Positions 23,958 to 35,539 of a DNA stretch of 64,000 bases are shown in pieces. The first letter of the stretch is position 1; every line of letters starts with the position of its first letter. Made by a program: the position numbers and the translations under genes. Below the pieces are notes generated by a model. That model was not told where the DNA came from. It made no database searches and saw nothing but the letters and a program-made list of their open reading frames with translations. Source of the stretch: Cyprinodon diabolis (lineage: Eukaryota > Chordata > Actinopteri > Cyprinodontiformes > Cyprinodontidae); contig CM060073.1 in NCBI GenBank assembly GCA_030533445.1, forward strand, positions 36,845,428-36,909,427. The letters run 5' to 3'.

Positions 23958-24167
23958 TAGGGTTTCCAATTGTCCATTAAAAATGAAATCTCCTGTATTA
24001 AGAAACAAGATTTAAGTGTCTAATTTTATTCAGGTTTGACTTAAATGTTTAAAAAAAAAATTCACACACTAAAGAAAGGCAAAAATAAATGCATAATATC
24101 TGTAGGGTAGAAGACAATGCCTGGCCAAGAAATGTCCCGCATTTAATTTTCACAGTTGGCAACCCTA
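23958..24167. mobile_element. Short MITE with TAGGGTT...AACCCTA ends
   Basis: The left end is TAGGGTTTCCAATTGTCC and the right end is CACAGTTGGCAACCCTA. They are inverted repeats of about 17 bp with two or three mismatches around an AT-rich 175-bp interior. There is no coding capacity and no certain target duplication. Confidence 0.5.
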
Positions 24168-27100
24168 GGTTTATCTGGGCTTTCAAGTTCTATCTGCATA
24201 AAACTCTCATTGATTTCCCAAGGAAAATGCAGTCATACTAAAAATTCAGTAAATTAGAAATTAACAATCTTCAAGAGGGTCTTAAACATATATCAAATTA
24301 AAACAACAAATTTCTATTTTATCAGTGTTTATAGTATTGGTCTGCTCTAATATTTGAATACTATGATATTTAACAATAAACATATTTGCTGCATGTGAAC
24401 AATATCACAATTAAGAAAAACAAAGGATTGCAAACATCTTTCTAATAATGTATTTAATGTATTTCGCAGCAAATTTATTTACTGAACTAAAATCTTTTAG
24501 TTCTTTGTCCGGTTTGTTTAGACTGCAGTTGAGCAAAAAAGTTATTTTTGCAAAAGTTCTCTTTTTGTTCAAGTGTGTTTCGTACAAGTTGGGACAGAAA
24601 GCAATCAGTAACTTAGTTTGACAGATGCAGCTCTAATTATACAGTTGTTTTAAAACTGTCAGGTTGCAGCAGGGAGGGAGCCAGTCATTTGGGAAAGTAA
24701 AGGAGCAGAGTACTGAGTAGGATGAAGGAAGAAGGAGGGGGGTGGAGGGGGACAGTTTGATGGACGGACATCGTAACTCCAGCATCTGGTGATAGCTGCA
24801 GCTGCTGTATCCTTTTCCCACCGCCAGCTTGCCGGCTAAATAAATATTGCCACTATCTGTCTTGTACAAGCAAGTGTAAATTACTTTAACACGTCAATAA
24901 CTAGTTTACAGTGATGTTTTTTTTTCCTGCCATTTCAGAACTTATATTGATTTTACATCGCTGTTAAATGGCTGAAGCATTGTTTCCTAAAGCTATTCTT
25001 TTTTTCCGGCACACTGAGTCACACTAAACCAGGCAAACCCTGCAGGGAAAACAGGAAAAACTGTATTAATCATGCAGTTTCTATGTGCTTGCACTGTTTG
25101 TAGAAACTAATTTATTAGACATCCTAATCAAATATATATTCCAAATTCTACCAACAAAATCTTTCTTCTTTTGTTTTTATTTACTGACGTGCAAATCCAA
25201 ACTGCTGTAATGAATTGGAAACAATTCCTTTCAATATCCGAGCATATTCGATCATAAATTGGAGGCAAAATAATCTAAAATATAAAAAATATGAAATGTA
25301 AATAAATGAAAAACACATTTTCTACTGGTTTTTAAAGTGGATATATCATTTTAAACAGTTTTCTGAAAACGTAGAGGCTTTTCGAACACAAAATAAAGGA
25401 AAACTACAGCTTCTGCTTATGAGGATTATTATTATCATGTTGAAAAATCTGTGGAAGCATAATTTTGAACAAGTAAAATGAAGGAGACTGCTGATACTGA
25501 AGCTCTCCAACCTCTAATTTAACAATGACTTGCATATCATTAAAGTGACTTATTAGGGTCAATTATGTCTTTCTAAAAAAAAAAAATGACTTATAGAGTT
25601 CAGTGGTCAAATTGTCAAGTGTGAGAAATAGGTTAATTGTGCAAGTCTCACTTCCTCTTAGGAAGTGAGACTTACACAATTGCTCGCCAATATAACATCC
25701 TTTCCAACATCTCCTGGTGAGTTGATTGGTGTAAACGATTGGCAGCTACAGTGTATGCATATCAGAGAATCAATGTGTATGGAGCAGAAGCTGCAATATC
25801 TAACAAGATGGTCTGTTTGAATGTATTCTTTATGAGAAGCAATCATTTGTAGTTGTGATGAATTTCAAGTTAAGTGAGAGACCAACAGTCAGTTCTTTTT
25901 TTTTTTTCACTGTTTAAAAGGTGCCAGGAAGTTGCTGTTTTCTTCCTCCTCTTCCTCAAATGAAAAAATCACAATTTAAATCATCACTTCATGAAGTTGA
26001 ATTTGTGCACACTGACTTTTATTACACCTTTTGTTTTTTTTTTCTGCATTACAAAAATAAGTTAGTCACTCTTTGCAAGCGGTAAGTGAGGTAATTTTTT
26101 TATTTCATGCTTTTTTTAATGTTACTTTTGATTTTTGATATGAAAAGAAATTTCATTATTGTACGCTGCAAGCCTAGTTTACAGTAGTTAAACCTAGAAA
26201 TAAATTACTTCTAAATATGGACTCATAGAGAAGAAAGAGTATTCAGTGTTTTATTAGCAGTAGAATGTTTAAAGGCATTCATAGAAACACATACAAATAT
26301 ATAATTGAGTACTTTTATGTATGACTATAAACCTATGATAACATTTAAAATGTATTGTTTTTCTATAAAGTTATCTTTAATATTTTGTTTAAAAACATCC
26401 AACAATTTTGGCCCATTAAACATGTACAAATGCGTTCACGTCTATGTTTTATATTCATAATGGGTCCCACCTTTCCAGGACAGATGTTGGGGAAAATCCC
26501 CCTTAAAATCACAGATGAAGCCTTGCAATAATCAAACCAATTTTAATCATGGTCCCACATTGTGACCCACTTATTTTCTCACAGCGCTGATTGAGCTGCA
26601 ATGCAGCGACGACTAGCAATAGAAACAACAGCATGTAATTAAGTTCCACATTATATACATGTCACTCTAACCAGAATAAAGTGAGTCCTAATTTCAAAAT
26701 TAGGCCCATTTGGATCAGAAATATCCAGTCATTTAAGCTGAAACATGTTCTTCCTTGATTCATCTTTTCGAATTCAAAGTATGCTGCCTTCTTCCTGCAT
26801 AGTGTAATACAATATTGTAATATAAAAACACGGATCACAATATGCTGTTAATTCATCCATTTATAAGAGAAGAATTTAGTTGTAACAATTTATGAACAAT
26901 ATTTCTAAGATTATTTTACAAATTAAGACACAGCAAGGACTTACTGAGCAGTGCAATCCCTCAATTTACGTTACTTCTTCACCAGATTACTTTGCAGATG
27001 GCACTAATGACAAGCAGTAGCAAACTTTTAATATATGTCTATCAAGAGGGAGCATGTGGGAAATTTTTTGAGTCAGATCAGGTTGTTTTTTTCTTATGTT

Positions 27101-28576
27101 TAAAGCAATTTTTAAATATTTTCTTTAAGATTAAAACTCTTTTTCTTTGAGAGTTGACCAACTCACTTCCTATCAACAATATATTTTAAACTTTAACCAA
27201 CTAACACATGAATAACTTGATTATTCCCCTAGAATTCAAGCAGCACAAAAGGGAACTATCTAAATCTGTTCTAACCCATTTCATTCATAGCATTATGGAC
27301 TCTTTTTTTAAATGCTATGCTTTAACACCATTTAATTGTGTTGTCAGAAAATTCCAAGCCCAATGTCGTTTGGGCTGTTCTTCATTTACACAAACACACA
27401 CATAGACATACATACAGAACAGTAAAACAATAATCACTGTTTCCCTCCCCTTTCTCAAAAGAAACCCAAAAAACATGCCCAGACTGGAATTTGCCTAAAT
27501 ATCTTCTCTCCATTCAGACTCACACTGTGCCCCATTTCAGCCTCAGTTTACTTTTTTTTTCTTCCTTCAACATCTCAATTAAAACCTCTCCAGAGGCATG
27601 GCACCCCACAAAGCCATGCGGTGCTCGCTGTGGTAGAAGATTATCCCGGCAAACCTTTGCCCCAAATGCTTTAATTTGATACGACGTTATTAATCTATCA
27701 CTTAACTTTCTATTTCGATCCCAATCAACACCAATGGAGATAAAACGCAGATGTGTATTATCAGTTATCAAACATGTCTCTGCCTTTGTAGATCCATGTT
27801 AACGTTGGTGCCTGCAGGTTTTGTGTTTTATTACATGTTTTGGGCTTGAAGCTTCAGAACTTTTGCAAATGTTGTTTTACAAAATGTAAATATATTTTAA
27901 TCAGTATTGTTTGCGTTGATTATGAGGAGAAAATAAAGTGTATGTTATTTGAATCAATTATTATGTATGTTACAGTATGCATCCGTCCATTGTCCAACCA
28001 CTCTCACATAAGAGAGAAAGACATGCATGCACACACCTACTCCAAAATCGACATAAAGTAGACCAATTGACTCAATAATCTTTGGACTATTTTGAACTCT
28101 TCAGAGTTCCTGGAAAGACTCCCCACATGCACAGGGAAACCGTACTCCACAAAGAAAGACCCCAGCTGGGATGTATTCACTGAATTTTTATGCTGTGAGG
28201 CTGCAACAACCAAACAATGGGGATTTATGTAATCAATTTGTTTTTCTTCTGGTTAATTGTCAGAGTTTTTGCCACATAAACTCCAGCATTTTATTGCTGC
28301 TTATATCTGTGTGTCATAAAGTCTACCTTACTATGAACTTTTCCTTTCCCTACCACTCAATCTGCCTTTCAGAAGCAAATGGATTTTTTTCCTTCTGTGT
28401 GGTTTCCAAGGTCGCAGTGAAAATGTTCTCCTGTGGAGATCTTATTAGAACTACCTTCGACTGGTCCCTCCGTCTACCATTAGGGCCCTCTGTACTTTTT
28501 TATCCCTGGACCTTTGAGACCTCAAACTGCCAAATGAGTTGAATTATGGCCAGTTATCTGGAGTGGACCAAGCATC
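24168..28576. other. Anonymous AT-rich sequence
   Basis: No gene was recognised. The stretch contains a near-perfect hairpin (25,635-25,681) and several poly-T runs. Open frames are short and featureless. Confidence 0.45.
25635..25681. repeat. 47-nt near-perfect hairpin
   Basis: The two 22-nt arms (25,635-25,656 and 25,660-25,681) are complementary apart from one C/T difference, around a 3-nt loop (CTT). They contain AAGTCTCACTTCCT and AGGAAGTGAGACTT. It could be a small structured RNA, a replication-slippage product or a MITE remnant. It is shorter than a typical microRNA precursor. Confidence 0.75.
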
Positions 28577-28804
28577 ATGGGGGACAGGGATGAGTCAGTG
28601 GAACTAACTACACTCCTGACCATTAAAAGGCAGCCTGACACTGCCTCTTCATCTTCTGCCTCCTCCCAAAGACCAGCGGTGCAAACCTCATGTCCCCAAG
28701 CTAAGACAAAGTGCAGCAGTCCAACCAAAGAGACTGGTAACCAACCAGCTGTTCTGTCAAAATGTCAACACAGCGGCCATAATACCATCATCATCTCTGC
28801 TGAT
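28577..28804 (+). CDS. Candidate first coding exon of an unidentified gene
   Basis: The ATG has A at -3 and G at +4, a strong Kozak context. The frame stays open for exactly 76 codons to GAT, directly followed by GTAAGA, a near-consensus splice donor with GT at 28,805, leaving phase 0. The peptide starts MGDRDESVELTTLLTIKRQ, continues into a Ser/Thr/Pro/Gln-rich low-complexity middle with several Cys, and ends HNTIIISAD. There is no signal peptide or membrane segment, so a cytosolic N-terminus is expected if the gene is real. I do not recognise the family. No second exon could be identified in the 35 kb downstream, which would fit a large first intron. Confidence 0.45.
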
Positions 28805-29324
28805 GTAAGAACTTCAGTATAAATCTGTTGTTCACGGGTTTAGTTTATATTATAAAAGTAATGTAATAATGTTAATAATAATGTTCAAGTAAATCCCAGT
28901 AAGCAAGAATAAAAATCTGTCAACTGAGTTCCTTGATTCGATTCAAAAAGTAAAGCTCATACACCTTATAATTAAACACAGATTGATTTATTTCAAGTAG
29001 TATAAACAATTTATTTTAACTGCTTTGTCTGCCGTAAGAAATGTCATTAGTAATGGTTAAAAATGACAACAGTCAAGTTGATTCTAACAAAAAAAATCAG
29101 TGCATAACAATTCTAAAATAATTTTGAAACAAAAAATTGTCATGAAAATATTTTTGTTTGCCAATTTATCACACAAGGTTTAACCTCAGCAGAACTTCAA
29201 AACCATAATTTCTCTCCTCAATAACATTTTTCATAGTTTCATAACATACAGACATACAGAATATATATATTTTTTTCTATATTTATTTTCTAGGTTAAAT
29301 TGGAATATAATCACTCAAAGCTGT
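28805..29324. other. AT-rich sequence, possible intron start
   Basis: This follows the GTAAGA donor. It is very AT-rich and contains no gene-like feature. Confidence 0.35.
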
Positions 29325-30045
29325 CATGATGGGTTTAGGTTCTTAGCCCATATGCAGAACACAACAGAGGCTGGGTAAAAGTTAAACAAGGTTTATTGAA
29401 TGTTTCACAATAATCAGACAATGTACTGGGTCAGGAACTGGTCCGGGCTGGTTCACAGAAGTCTGCTGAGAAGATAGTTTGATTTGATGGCAGGCTGATG
29501 AGAATGAGTCTTTGATAATTCAGAATTATACCTTGACTGAATCCGGGCTTCTCTTTGAGAGAAAGGGAACCGTTGGGTCCAGAGACTGTTTGTTCAGCAG
29601 AGTTCAAGGGCAGCTGCAGCGTCTAGCTTCTGACTTTAATGGCAGACCTTGATCAGAGTTTCCAGCTCTTAACTAAGAGCAGCAAGGGAATCCACATAGG
29701 AATCTTCAGGTTTGGCTCTCCAGGGCAGATTGGCAGGTTAAGCTCATCCAGAGCTTCAGGCTAGAGACAGGTTTCCTCTGAGGCAAAAACAGAAGAGAGT
29801 TAGAATCTGATCTCTCTCCAGAGACAGCTAAGATTCTTTTCAGTTTCAAGGCTCAGGTTGCTAACCAAACTAAGGTCAACACTGCGGCGTCGAAGCAAGG
29901 TCTGGCAGCTGGTTATAAAGGGCAGGTCTCCTGATGAGTAGATACGTCTCAGGTGTGCTGGAAGACTCCAGCTCCAGGAGACCTACGGCGCACTCTGCTG
30001 GAGGAAGGTGGTACAGCTCCAGATCCCAACGAAAGCTCCAATTAT
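29325..30045 (-). repeat. LTR-type retroposon remnant
   Basis: Read on the minus strand the block ends with AATAAACCTTG, then CTGCATATGGGC, then CATCATGACAG. This is the same arrangement as at 650-755. The interior is GC-richer than its surroundings and has many CAGAG and GCTCCAG segments. No protein domain remains. Boundaries are approximate. Confidence 0.4.
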
Positions 30046-31440
30046 TTAGACTTGTTGTTATATTAAGATGTTTGCAATATGTCAATTTTAGAATCTAAAT
30101 TTCACAAATTAAAGGGAATTTAGTTGATTACTATCTGAACTCTGTAATTATATTATTATCCTATTTTTTCCAATCTCCAATATTCATTTTTTTTTTTTTT
30201 TACTGTTTTGGCTTTGATATCTAGTAAAAACTGTCATTAGCTGCAAGAGGGTAAAATGATTGAGTTAAAAATAAATAAAGCCACACAAACATACACAAAG
30301 AGACAGAAGTTTAATCTGTCACAATAACAGGGGCATCATGACATGACGGCTGCAGCCCTTTTCTTCTCTACCATTTTGCTGCTCTCTAGTAATGTTGATG
30401 CAATGTGCAATGTTTGCTGTAGCCAGTGGCTGAAATTGAATGAGTGATACAACTTGAGGTGCAGGGATTACTCTGGGCAGAACTGATGCTATCTGTCCAA
30501 TGATGGTGTTATTTTGTGGAAGTGAGCAACAAACCGGTGAGAAAATGCCTGCGCCGCTCTATATGATTTCATAGTTTAAGTGGTTAAAGACAAATAGAAT
30601 AAGAGGAATGTGCTGGCAAGGGATTGTAAATAGATGTATAATTTTAGTTTATTTCAACATTCATTTATCTTTTGCACATTGCTTTTAGCTTTATTGGGTA
30701 GAACTGTATTTATTGCTCTGCTCATAACTGCAGCTTCGCTGAGCTCAGCGCCCATGTTTAGAGGTGAGACAGGTTATATCTGCTCTCTATTCTTCTAATA
30801 GGGTCAGCTCAGAAACGGGTCAGAGGTAAACTTATGACACCTGCAACAGATGCTTTTTCCTGGAAGCCTACGCTTATGCCTAGCAAACACTGTGCTTGAG
30901 GGAATAACAGCATGCTGTTTTGAGACCCAGGTGGTTGTGCCCAGGTCAGCTGCTAACCCCGGAAAAGACTAACTTCAGCTCTTTCCGTCTGTTTGGGGCT
31001 CAAGTCGATGGTCCTGGGCTATTGTTATAAGGTCAAGTTGAAGTTGTCCAGATTGCCTGAGCAGCTAACATACATTCATCAACATTTCAGCAGCGCATAG
31101 CTGTAAAGTTCTTCTTATGTAGGTTAAAGACTTTACCCAAAGTATGTATCACTTTTTTTCCTTACTGTTTCATGTATTTTTATTTGTTTTCTTGTAAGGT
31201 AGCCTAAGTTTCTTTAGTAGCTGATTCTGCAAAGAGATTTTTTTAAAAGAAGATTTTTTTAAGATAATTTAAACCTAACAATTACCATATAATATACAGT
31301 ATATAAAAGATGCAGTTTTTCTAATACACTTAGTTTAAATTCAGGTTGATGAGAATAGTACCAAGCTAAAGCTCCAAGAGTTCTGATTTCCCTCAAATGT
31401 AAACATAAAATATCCGAAAGGATACTTTTTTAAGGTATTT
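30046..31440. other. Anonymous sequence
   Basis: No gene or bounded repeat was seen. Confidence 0.4.
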
Positions 31441-31444
31441 TAGG

Positions 31445-31633
31445 CATATTGCGAGTGAAGTATCTGGTGACATGGGCATTGCATGCTCAAACCCCAGCTC
31501 CACCTTACTCCCTTGTTGTGTCCTTGAGCAAGACACTTCACCTGCATCGCCTACTAATGGTGGTAATCTGTATGACAGCCTCACCTCTCTCAGTGAGCCC
31601 CAGGAAAGCTCTGGCTAGAATGTAGAATGCCAC
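31445..31633 (+). repeat. Left part of an interrupted SINE-like repeat
   Basis: The block contains CCTTGAGCAAGACACTTCAC and a CAGCCTCACCTCTCTCAGTG segment, typical of an abundant fish repeat. It stops at GCCAC (31,629-31,633), the target site of the LTR retrotransposon. It resumes at 37,340 with GCCACCATCAGTGGGAGTAC. Confidence 0.6.
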
Positions 31634-32219
31634 TGTTAGTTTGCGGCCACGGAGGAAGGAGGCTGGAGTCTGCAGTTGTCGAGCACTCGGTAGCTTTTAT
31701 CTTTTCTTTTCAGTTTCATACATTACATTTCAGTTTTACAGCACCACATGTTTGTCAAAGCCAGAGGGAGACTTCCATCCTCATCCCAACCACCTGGTTT
31801 TTTTTAAAGGCTGGGCTCCCATCCAAACTAATTAGAGGGGCGGAGTCATTTTCAGCTAGAAACAAACAAACATACTCTAAACTATACCTAAAAAGTGTCT
31901 ATAAATTTACCATTAACTTAAACACAACCAAAACAAAACTAGAAACAAACAATCTGGAATCCAGTCAAAATAGAAATGCATTTCTCCCTCTCCAAAATGG
32001 ATTTTCCCAATGAGGCTGATTGGAAACACCAGGTCCTCGTCAGCGTTGCTCATGGGCGCGCTTCCACGGCAACACAGGACCAGGTGACCTCAAAGAGATG
32101 AGAAAGATGATTAAAACAAATCAAACCACCTCCCAAAACAATACATTCACCCAAATAACCCAGAGTATACAAAGAACATGAAAAACAGCACCTCTTAGGG
32201 AGGGGGTAAATCCCTCACA
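31634..32219 (-). repeat. 3' LTR of the Gmr1-like element
   Basis: It reads TGTTAG at its left edge and CTCACA at its right edge on the plus strand. It appears base-for-base identical to 36,754-37,339 at a constant offset of 5,120. The last codons of the RT/RNase H frame run into it. Confidence 0.93.
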
Positions 32220-33484
32220 CTTCCCTTCCCTTCAGGAGACTCGCTGTGTCCACAGCGAGACAAAAAGTCTGCAACTTTGTTCTCTTTTCCTGGAATGTAA
32301 CTTATCTTGAACCGGTAAGGTTGAAGAGACAGGAACCATCGTGTGATGCGACTGTTTGTGTCTTTCATGGCCTCCAACCATTTCAATGCACGATGGTCAG
32401 TCTCAAGGGTGAATTCTCGCCCCAGCAGGTAATATCTGAGAGAGTCGATCGTCCATTTGATAGCCAGACACTCCAGTTCCACCGCTGAATATCTGGTCTC
32501 TCGCGGAAACAACTTCCTACTAATGTAGACAACTGGTTTCTTCTCCGCTCCTTCTCCCTGCAAAAGAACCCCACCAATTCCCCTGGCAGATGCATCAGTC
32601 TGTACTGTGAAGGGTAAAGAGAAGTTTGGGCTCTGGAGTACAGGTTCTTGACACAGTGCCTGCTTAAGATCCTGGAAGGCCCTCTCCTGTGCTTCTCCCC
32701 ACACAATTTTTGTCTTTGATGTCCCAGTGAGGTCAGAAAGAGGAGCTGCTCTAGCAGAAAAGTCCCTGATAAATCGACGATACCAACCGACCAGGCCCAA
32801 AAAGGACCTGACTTGTCTTCTGGTTGTTGGTCTCTCTGTCGCTTGGATTGCCTCCATCTTGTCTTTCACTGGCTTTATGACTCCTCCACCCAGGATGTGA
32901 CCTAAATATTGGAGTTCCTTCTTGGCCAATGCACATTTCCTGGGATGAATAGTCAGGCCAGCCTGCTTGATGGCCTGTAGCACCCGACCCAGATGAATTA
33001 GGTGTTCTTGCCACGAGTTGCTGTAAATGACAATATCGTCAAGGTAAGCTGCAGTAAATGATTCCATACCTGACAGTACCTTATTCATCAGTCTTTGAAA
33101 AGTGGCGGGTGCTCCATGAAGTCCAAAAGGCATCTTTGTAAACTGCCATAATCCCTGCGGGGTCCTGAAGGCAGTGAGAGGCTTAGCAGCATCCGTTAGA
33201 GGGACCTGCCAATATCCCTTGCACAGATCTAAAGTACTTATATATTTAGCCTGGCCAACACATTCAATGAGGTCATCCAGCCTGGGTAATGGATAAGCAT
33301 CAAAGTCTGATTGAGCATTTACCTTTCTAAAGTCAATGCAAAAACGGATACTCCCATCTTTCTTAATCACCAAAACCACCGGGTTGCTCCATTCGCTGGT
33401 GGATGGTTCAATCACGCCCAGCTTCAACATGACCTCAATTTCTTCCTTTAATACAGGAGACATCTTCTCTGGGATCCGATACAT
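32195..33484 (-). CDS. Reverse transcriptase and RNase H of the Gmr1-like element
   Basis: The 429 residues read from the first ATG after the in-frame TGA. RT comes first: a KLGVIEPSTSEWSNPV segment, FCIDFRKVN (48-56), the catalytic Asp in STLDLCKG (86), MPFGLHGAPATFQRLM and the catalytic YLDD (147-150). RNase H follows with the expected acidic residues: Asp297 in QTDASARG, Glu336 in SAVELECLA, Asp363 in LETDHRALKWL and Asp406 in NKVADFLSR. Together they copy genomic RNA into DNA and remove the RNA strand. This frame is the same as the upstream protease/integrase frame; only the TGA at 33,491-33,493 separates them. The stop lies inside the LTR. Confidence 0.92.
   Translation of the reverse strand: MYRIPEKMSPVLKEEIEVMLKLGVIEPSTSEWSNPVVLVIKKDGSIRFCIDFRKVNAQSDFDAYPLPRLDDLIECVGQAKYISTLDLCKGYWQVPLTDAAKPLTAFRTPQGLWQFTKMPFGLHGAPATFQRLMNKVLSGMESFTAAYLDDIVIYSNSWQEHLIHLGRVLQAIKQAGLTIHPRKCALAKKELQYLGHILGGGVIKPVKDKMEAIQATERPTTRRQVRSFLGLVGWYRRFIRDFSARAAPLSDLTGTSKTKIVWGEAQERAFQDLKQALCQEPVLQSPNFSLPFTVQTDASARGIGGVLLQGEGAEKKPVVYISRKLFPRETRYSAVELECLAIKWTIDSLRYYLLGREFTLETDHRALKWLEAMKDTNSRITRWFLSLQPYRFKISYIPGKENKVADFLSRCGHSESPEGKGSVRDLPPP
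32220..32233 (-). promoter_or_regulatory. Polypurine tract
   Basis: On the minus strand this is GAAGGGAAGGGAAG, directly before the 3' LTR. This is where RNase H leaves a purine primer for plus-strand DNA synthesis. Confidence 0.85.
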
Positions 33485-33490
33485 TCGTTG

Positions 33491-35539
33491 TCAAATGGGA
33501 ACACCGGATTTCAGACGAATATCATGTTCCACCAAGTTTGTTGAACCTGGATGTTCTTTGAAAAGATCTGAAGGAATAATGGCCTCCAACTCCTGTTGCT
33601 GGGTGAGAGAGAGATGAGAGAGATCAAGTGAAATAACAGAGTCTTTTACAGATGGCAGCTCACCCTCATCATCATCTTCCTCTTGCACTGCACGCACAAA
33701 ACACTGCTGACTAAGGGGCGGAGCCCGGGATTTCCACTCCTTAAGCAGATTGATATGAAAGGTTTGCTTTGAATTCCTTCTCTCAGGCATCTCAATCTCA
33801 TAGGTGGTAGCACTTAGCTTCTTCACAACAGTATATGGCCCCTGCCATTTTGCTAAAAGTTTATTGTCAGATGTTGGAAGTAGTAAAAGAACCTTCTGAC
33901 CTGGTTTGAAGGATCTGCATCTGGCCGTTTTGTCATACCAGGTCTGTTGCTGCTGTTGAACCTTCTCCAGGTGCTTTCTGACGAGGTTGGTTGTTTCCTC
34001 CATCTTCTGTCTCATATTTAGAACGTAGTTGATGACATTGGTTGACTGATCCTTCTTGCCCACCCAGGACTCTTGAAGAACCTCCAGAGGGCCCCTCAGC
34101 TGCCTGCCATAAAGAAGTTCAAATGGCGAAAAGCCAGTGGAAGCTTGCGGAACTTCCCGATAAGCAAACAGAAGATAGGGTAGCCACCTATCCCAGTCTT
34201 TACCATTGACAGAGATAAACTTCTTCAACATACTCTTTAATGTCCGGTTGTACCTTTCTACCAACCCATCAGTCTGTGGGTGGTAGGGGGTGGTCCGAAT
34301 ACCCTTTATGCCCAACAATCTGTAGACCTGCTTAAGACTGTTTGACAAAAAGTTAGTACCCTGATCAGTAAGTACTTCTGATGGGATCCCCACCCTAGAG
34401 AACAACTGGAGTAAAACATAGGCTATCTGTTTAGCTGTTATGTCCCTAAGGGGGAAAGCCTCTGGATAGCGAGTGCTATAATCGCACACCACCAGAATGA
34501 ACCGATTTCCTGCTTGAGTCCGTTCCAGCGGTCCCACAACGTCCATACCTATTCTCCTGAAAGGAACATCAATAATAGGTAATGTCTGTAGTGGGTACTT
34601 TGGGACATTCTTTCCCCCTGATAGCTGACACACTGTACATGATTGACAGTACTCTTTTACATGCTTATAAAGACCTGGCCAATAAAACCTGGCATAAATC
34701 CTGTCATAGGTCTTTTTAAAACCCAGATGTCCAGCCCAGGGTACCCCATGACCCAAATTTAACACCTGTTCCCTTAGACTCTGTGGAACCACCAGTTTTT
34801 CACATCCTGTTTTTCCACCCTGAAGATAAAGCACCCCGTCTCTAAGGATAAAATCCCCCCCCACAGACTGTTTATCAATTTCTCCCGCAGTAATGGGGGT
34901 TGCTTGATCAAAAAGACCCTTCAGCGATTCATCAGACTGTTGTAATCTCTTGAAGTCAACTTGTGAACCCACAATGTCCCCATCAAGATCTGGCAATCCC
35001 AAAGATGTTTGTCTAACTGTGCCTGCCATTTTCTGAAGCCGCCTTTGTTGTTTGCTTTTCCTCACTTTAACCACCCTCTCAGAAGGAATATCAAAATTAA
35101 AGAAGGGCAGTTCTTGCAGGGAATTCAGTTTACCAGCAGTCTCAGTGTTCATCTGCTGGCCTGACTTCACAGTCTCTGGTAGAGGTTCTGAATCATCTCC
35201 CCCAGCTAATTGTTTAGCTTGTGCTTGTGATCGGGTTACAACATACACTGGCTTACAGGTCTGGATCAGATCTGGCAAGACTGGAATATCCTGACCCAAG
35301 ATAACCTTATGGGGAAGACCTTCCACTACACCTACACTTAAGAGATAAGTTTGGTTTGCCACTTCTAGATAGATTGCAGCAGTAGGGTAAGTTTTATGAT
35401 CACCATGCACACAGGAAATATCAAGACCTGGACCCTGTAGATAGCATTGATCTTTCAAAATAGAAGGGTGAACTAAGGTCTGTGCACTTCCTGTATCTAA
35501 TAGAGCAATGGCCGGCTTTCCATTTACTCTAACCTCCAT
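33491..35539 (-). CDS. Protease and integrase of the Gmr1-like element
   Basis: The 682 residues read from the ATG at 35,539, which overlaps the end of gag by 11 nt. The aspartic protease signature LLDTGSAQ is at 13-20, with VILGQDIP downstream. The integrase zinc-binding part follows (His264, His271 and the CQSCTVC cysteines 298-304). The catalytic core has Asp333 in GMDVVG, Asp392 in LTDQGTNF and Glu428 in GLVERYNR; 35 residues separate the last two. A KWQGPY segment (564-569) marks the GPY/F module. Protease cuts the polyproteins, and integrase joins the DNA copy to the chromosome. Integrase preceding RT is the hallmark of the Gmr1 group. The frame ends at an in-frame TGA, after which RT continues in the same frame. 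Confidence 0.92.
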   Translation of the reverse strand: MEVRVNGKPAIALLDTGSAQTLVHPSILKDQCYLQGPGLDISCVHGDHKTYPTAAIYLEVANQTYLLSVGVVEGLPHKVILGQDIPVLPDLIQTCKPVYVVTRSQAQAKQLAGGDDSEPLPETVKSGQQMNTETAGKLNSLQELPFFNFDIPSERVVKVRKSKQQRRLQKMAGTVRQTSLGLPDLDGDIVGSQVDFKRLQQSDESLKGLFDQATPITAGEIDKQSVGGDFILRDGVLYLQGGKTGCEKLVVPQSLREQVLNLGHGVPWAGHLGFKKTYDRIYARFYWPGLYKHVKEYCQSCTVCQLSGGKNVPKYPLQTLPIIDVPFRRIGMDVVGPLERTQAGNRFILVVCDYSTRYPEAFPLRDITAKQIAYVLLQLFSRVGIPSEVLTDQGTNFLSNSLKQVYRLLGIKGIRTTPYHPQTDGLVERYNRTLKSMLKKFISVNGKDWDRWLPYLLFAYREVPQASTGFSPFELLYGRQLRGPLEVLQESWVGKKDQSTNVINYVLNMRQKMEETTNLVRKHLEKVQQQQQTWYDKTARCRSFKPGQKVLLLLPTSDNKLLAKWQGPYTVVKKLSATTYEIEMPERRNSKQTFHINLLKEWKSRAPPLSQQCFVRAVQEEDDDEGELPSVKDSVISLDLSHLSLTQQQELEAIIPSDLFKEHPGSTNLVEHDIRLKSGVPI

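Noticed and set aside
31627..32013. A 128-residue protein repeated at 36,753-37,133
   Set aside because: Both copies are translations of the antisense strand of the LTRs and have no protein features.
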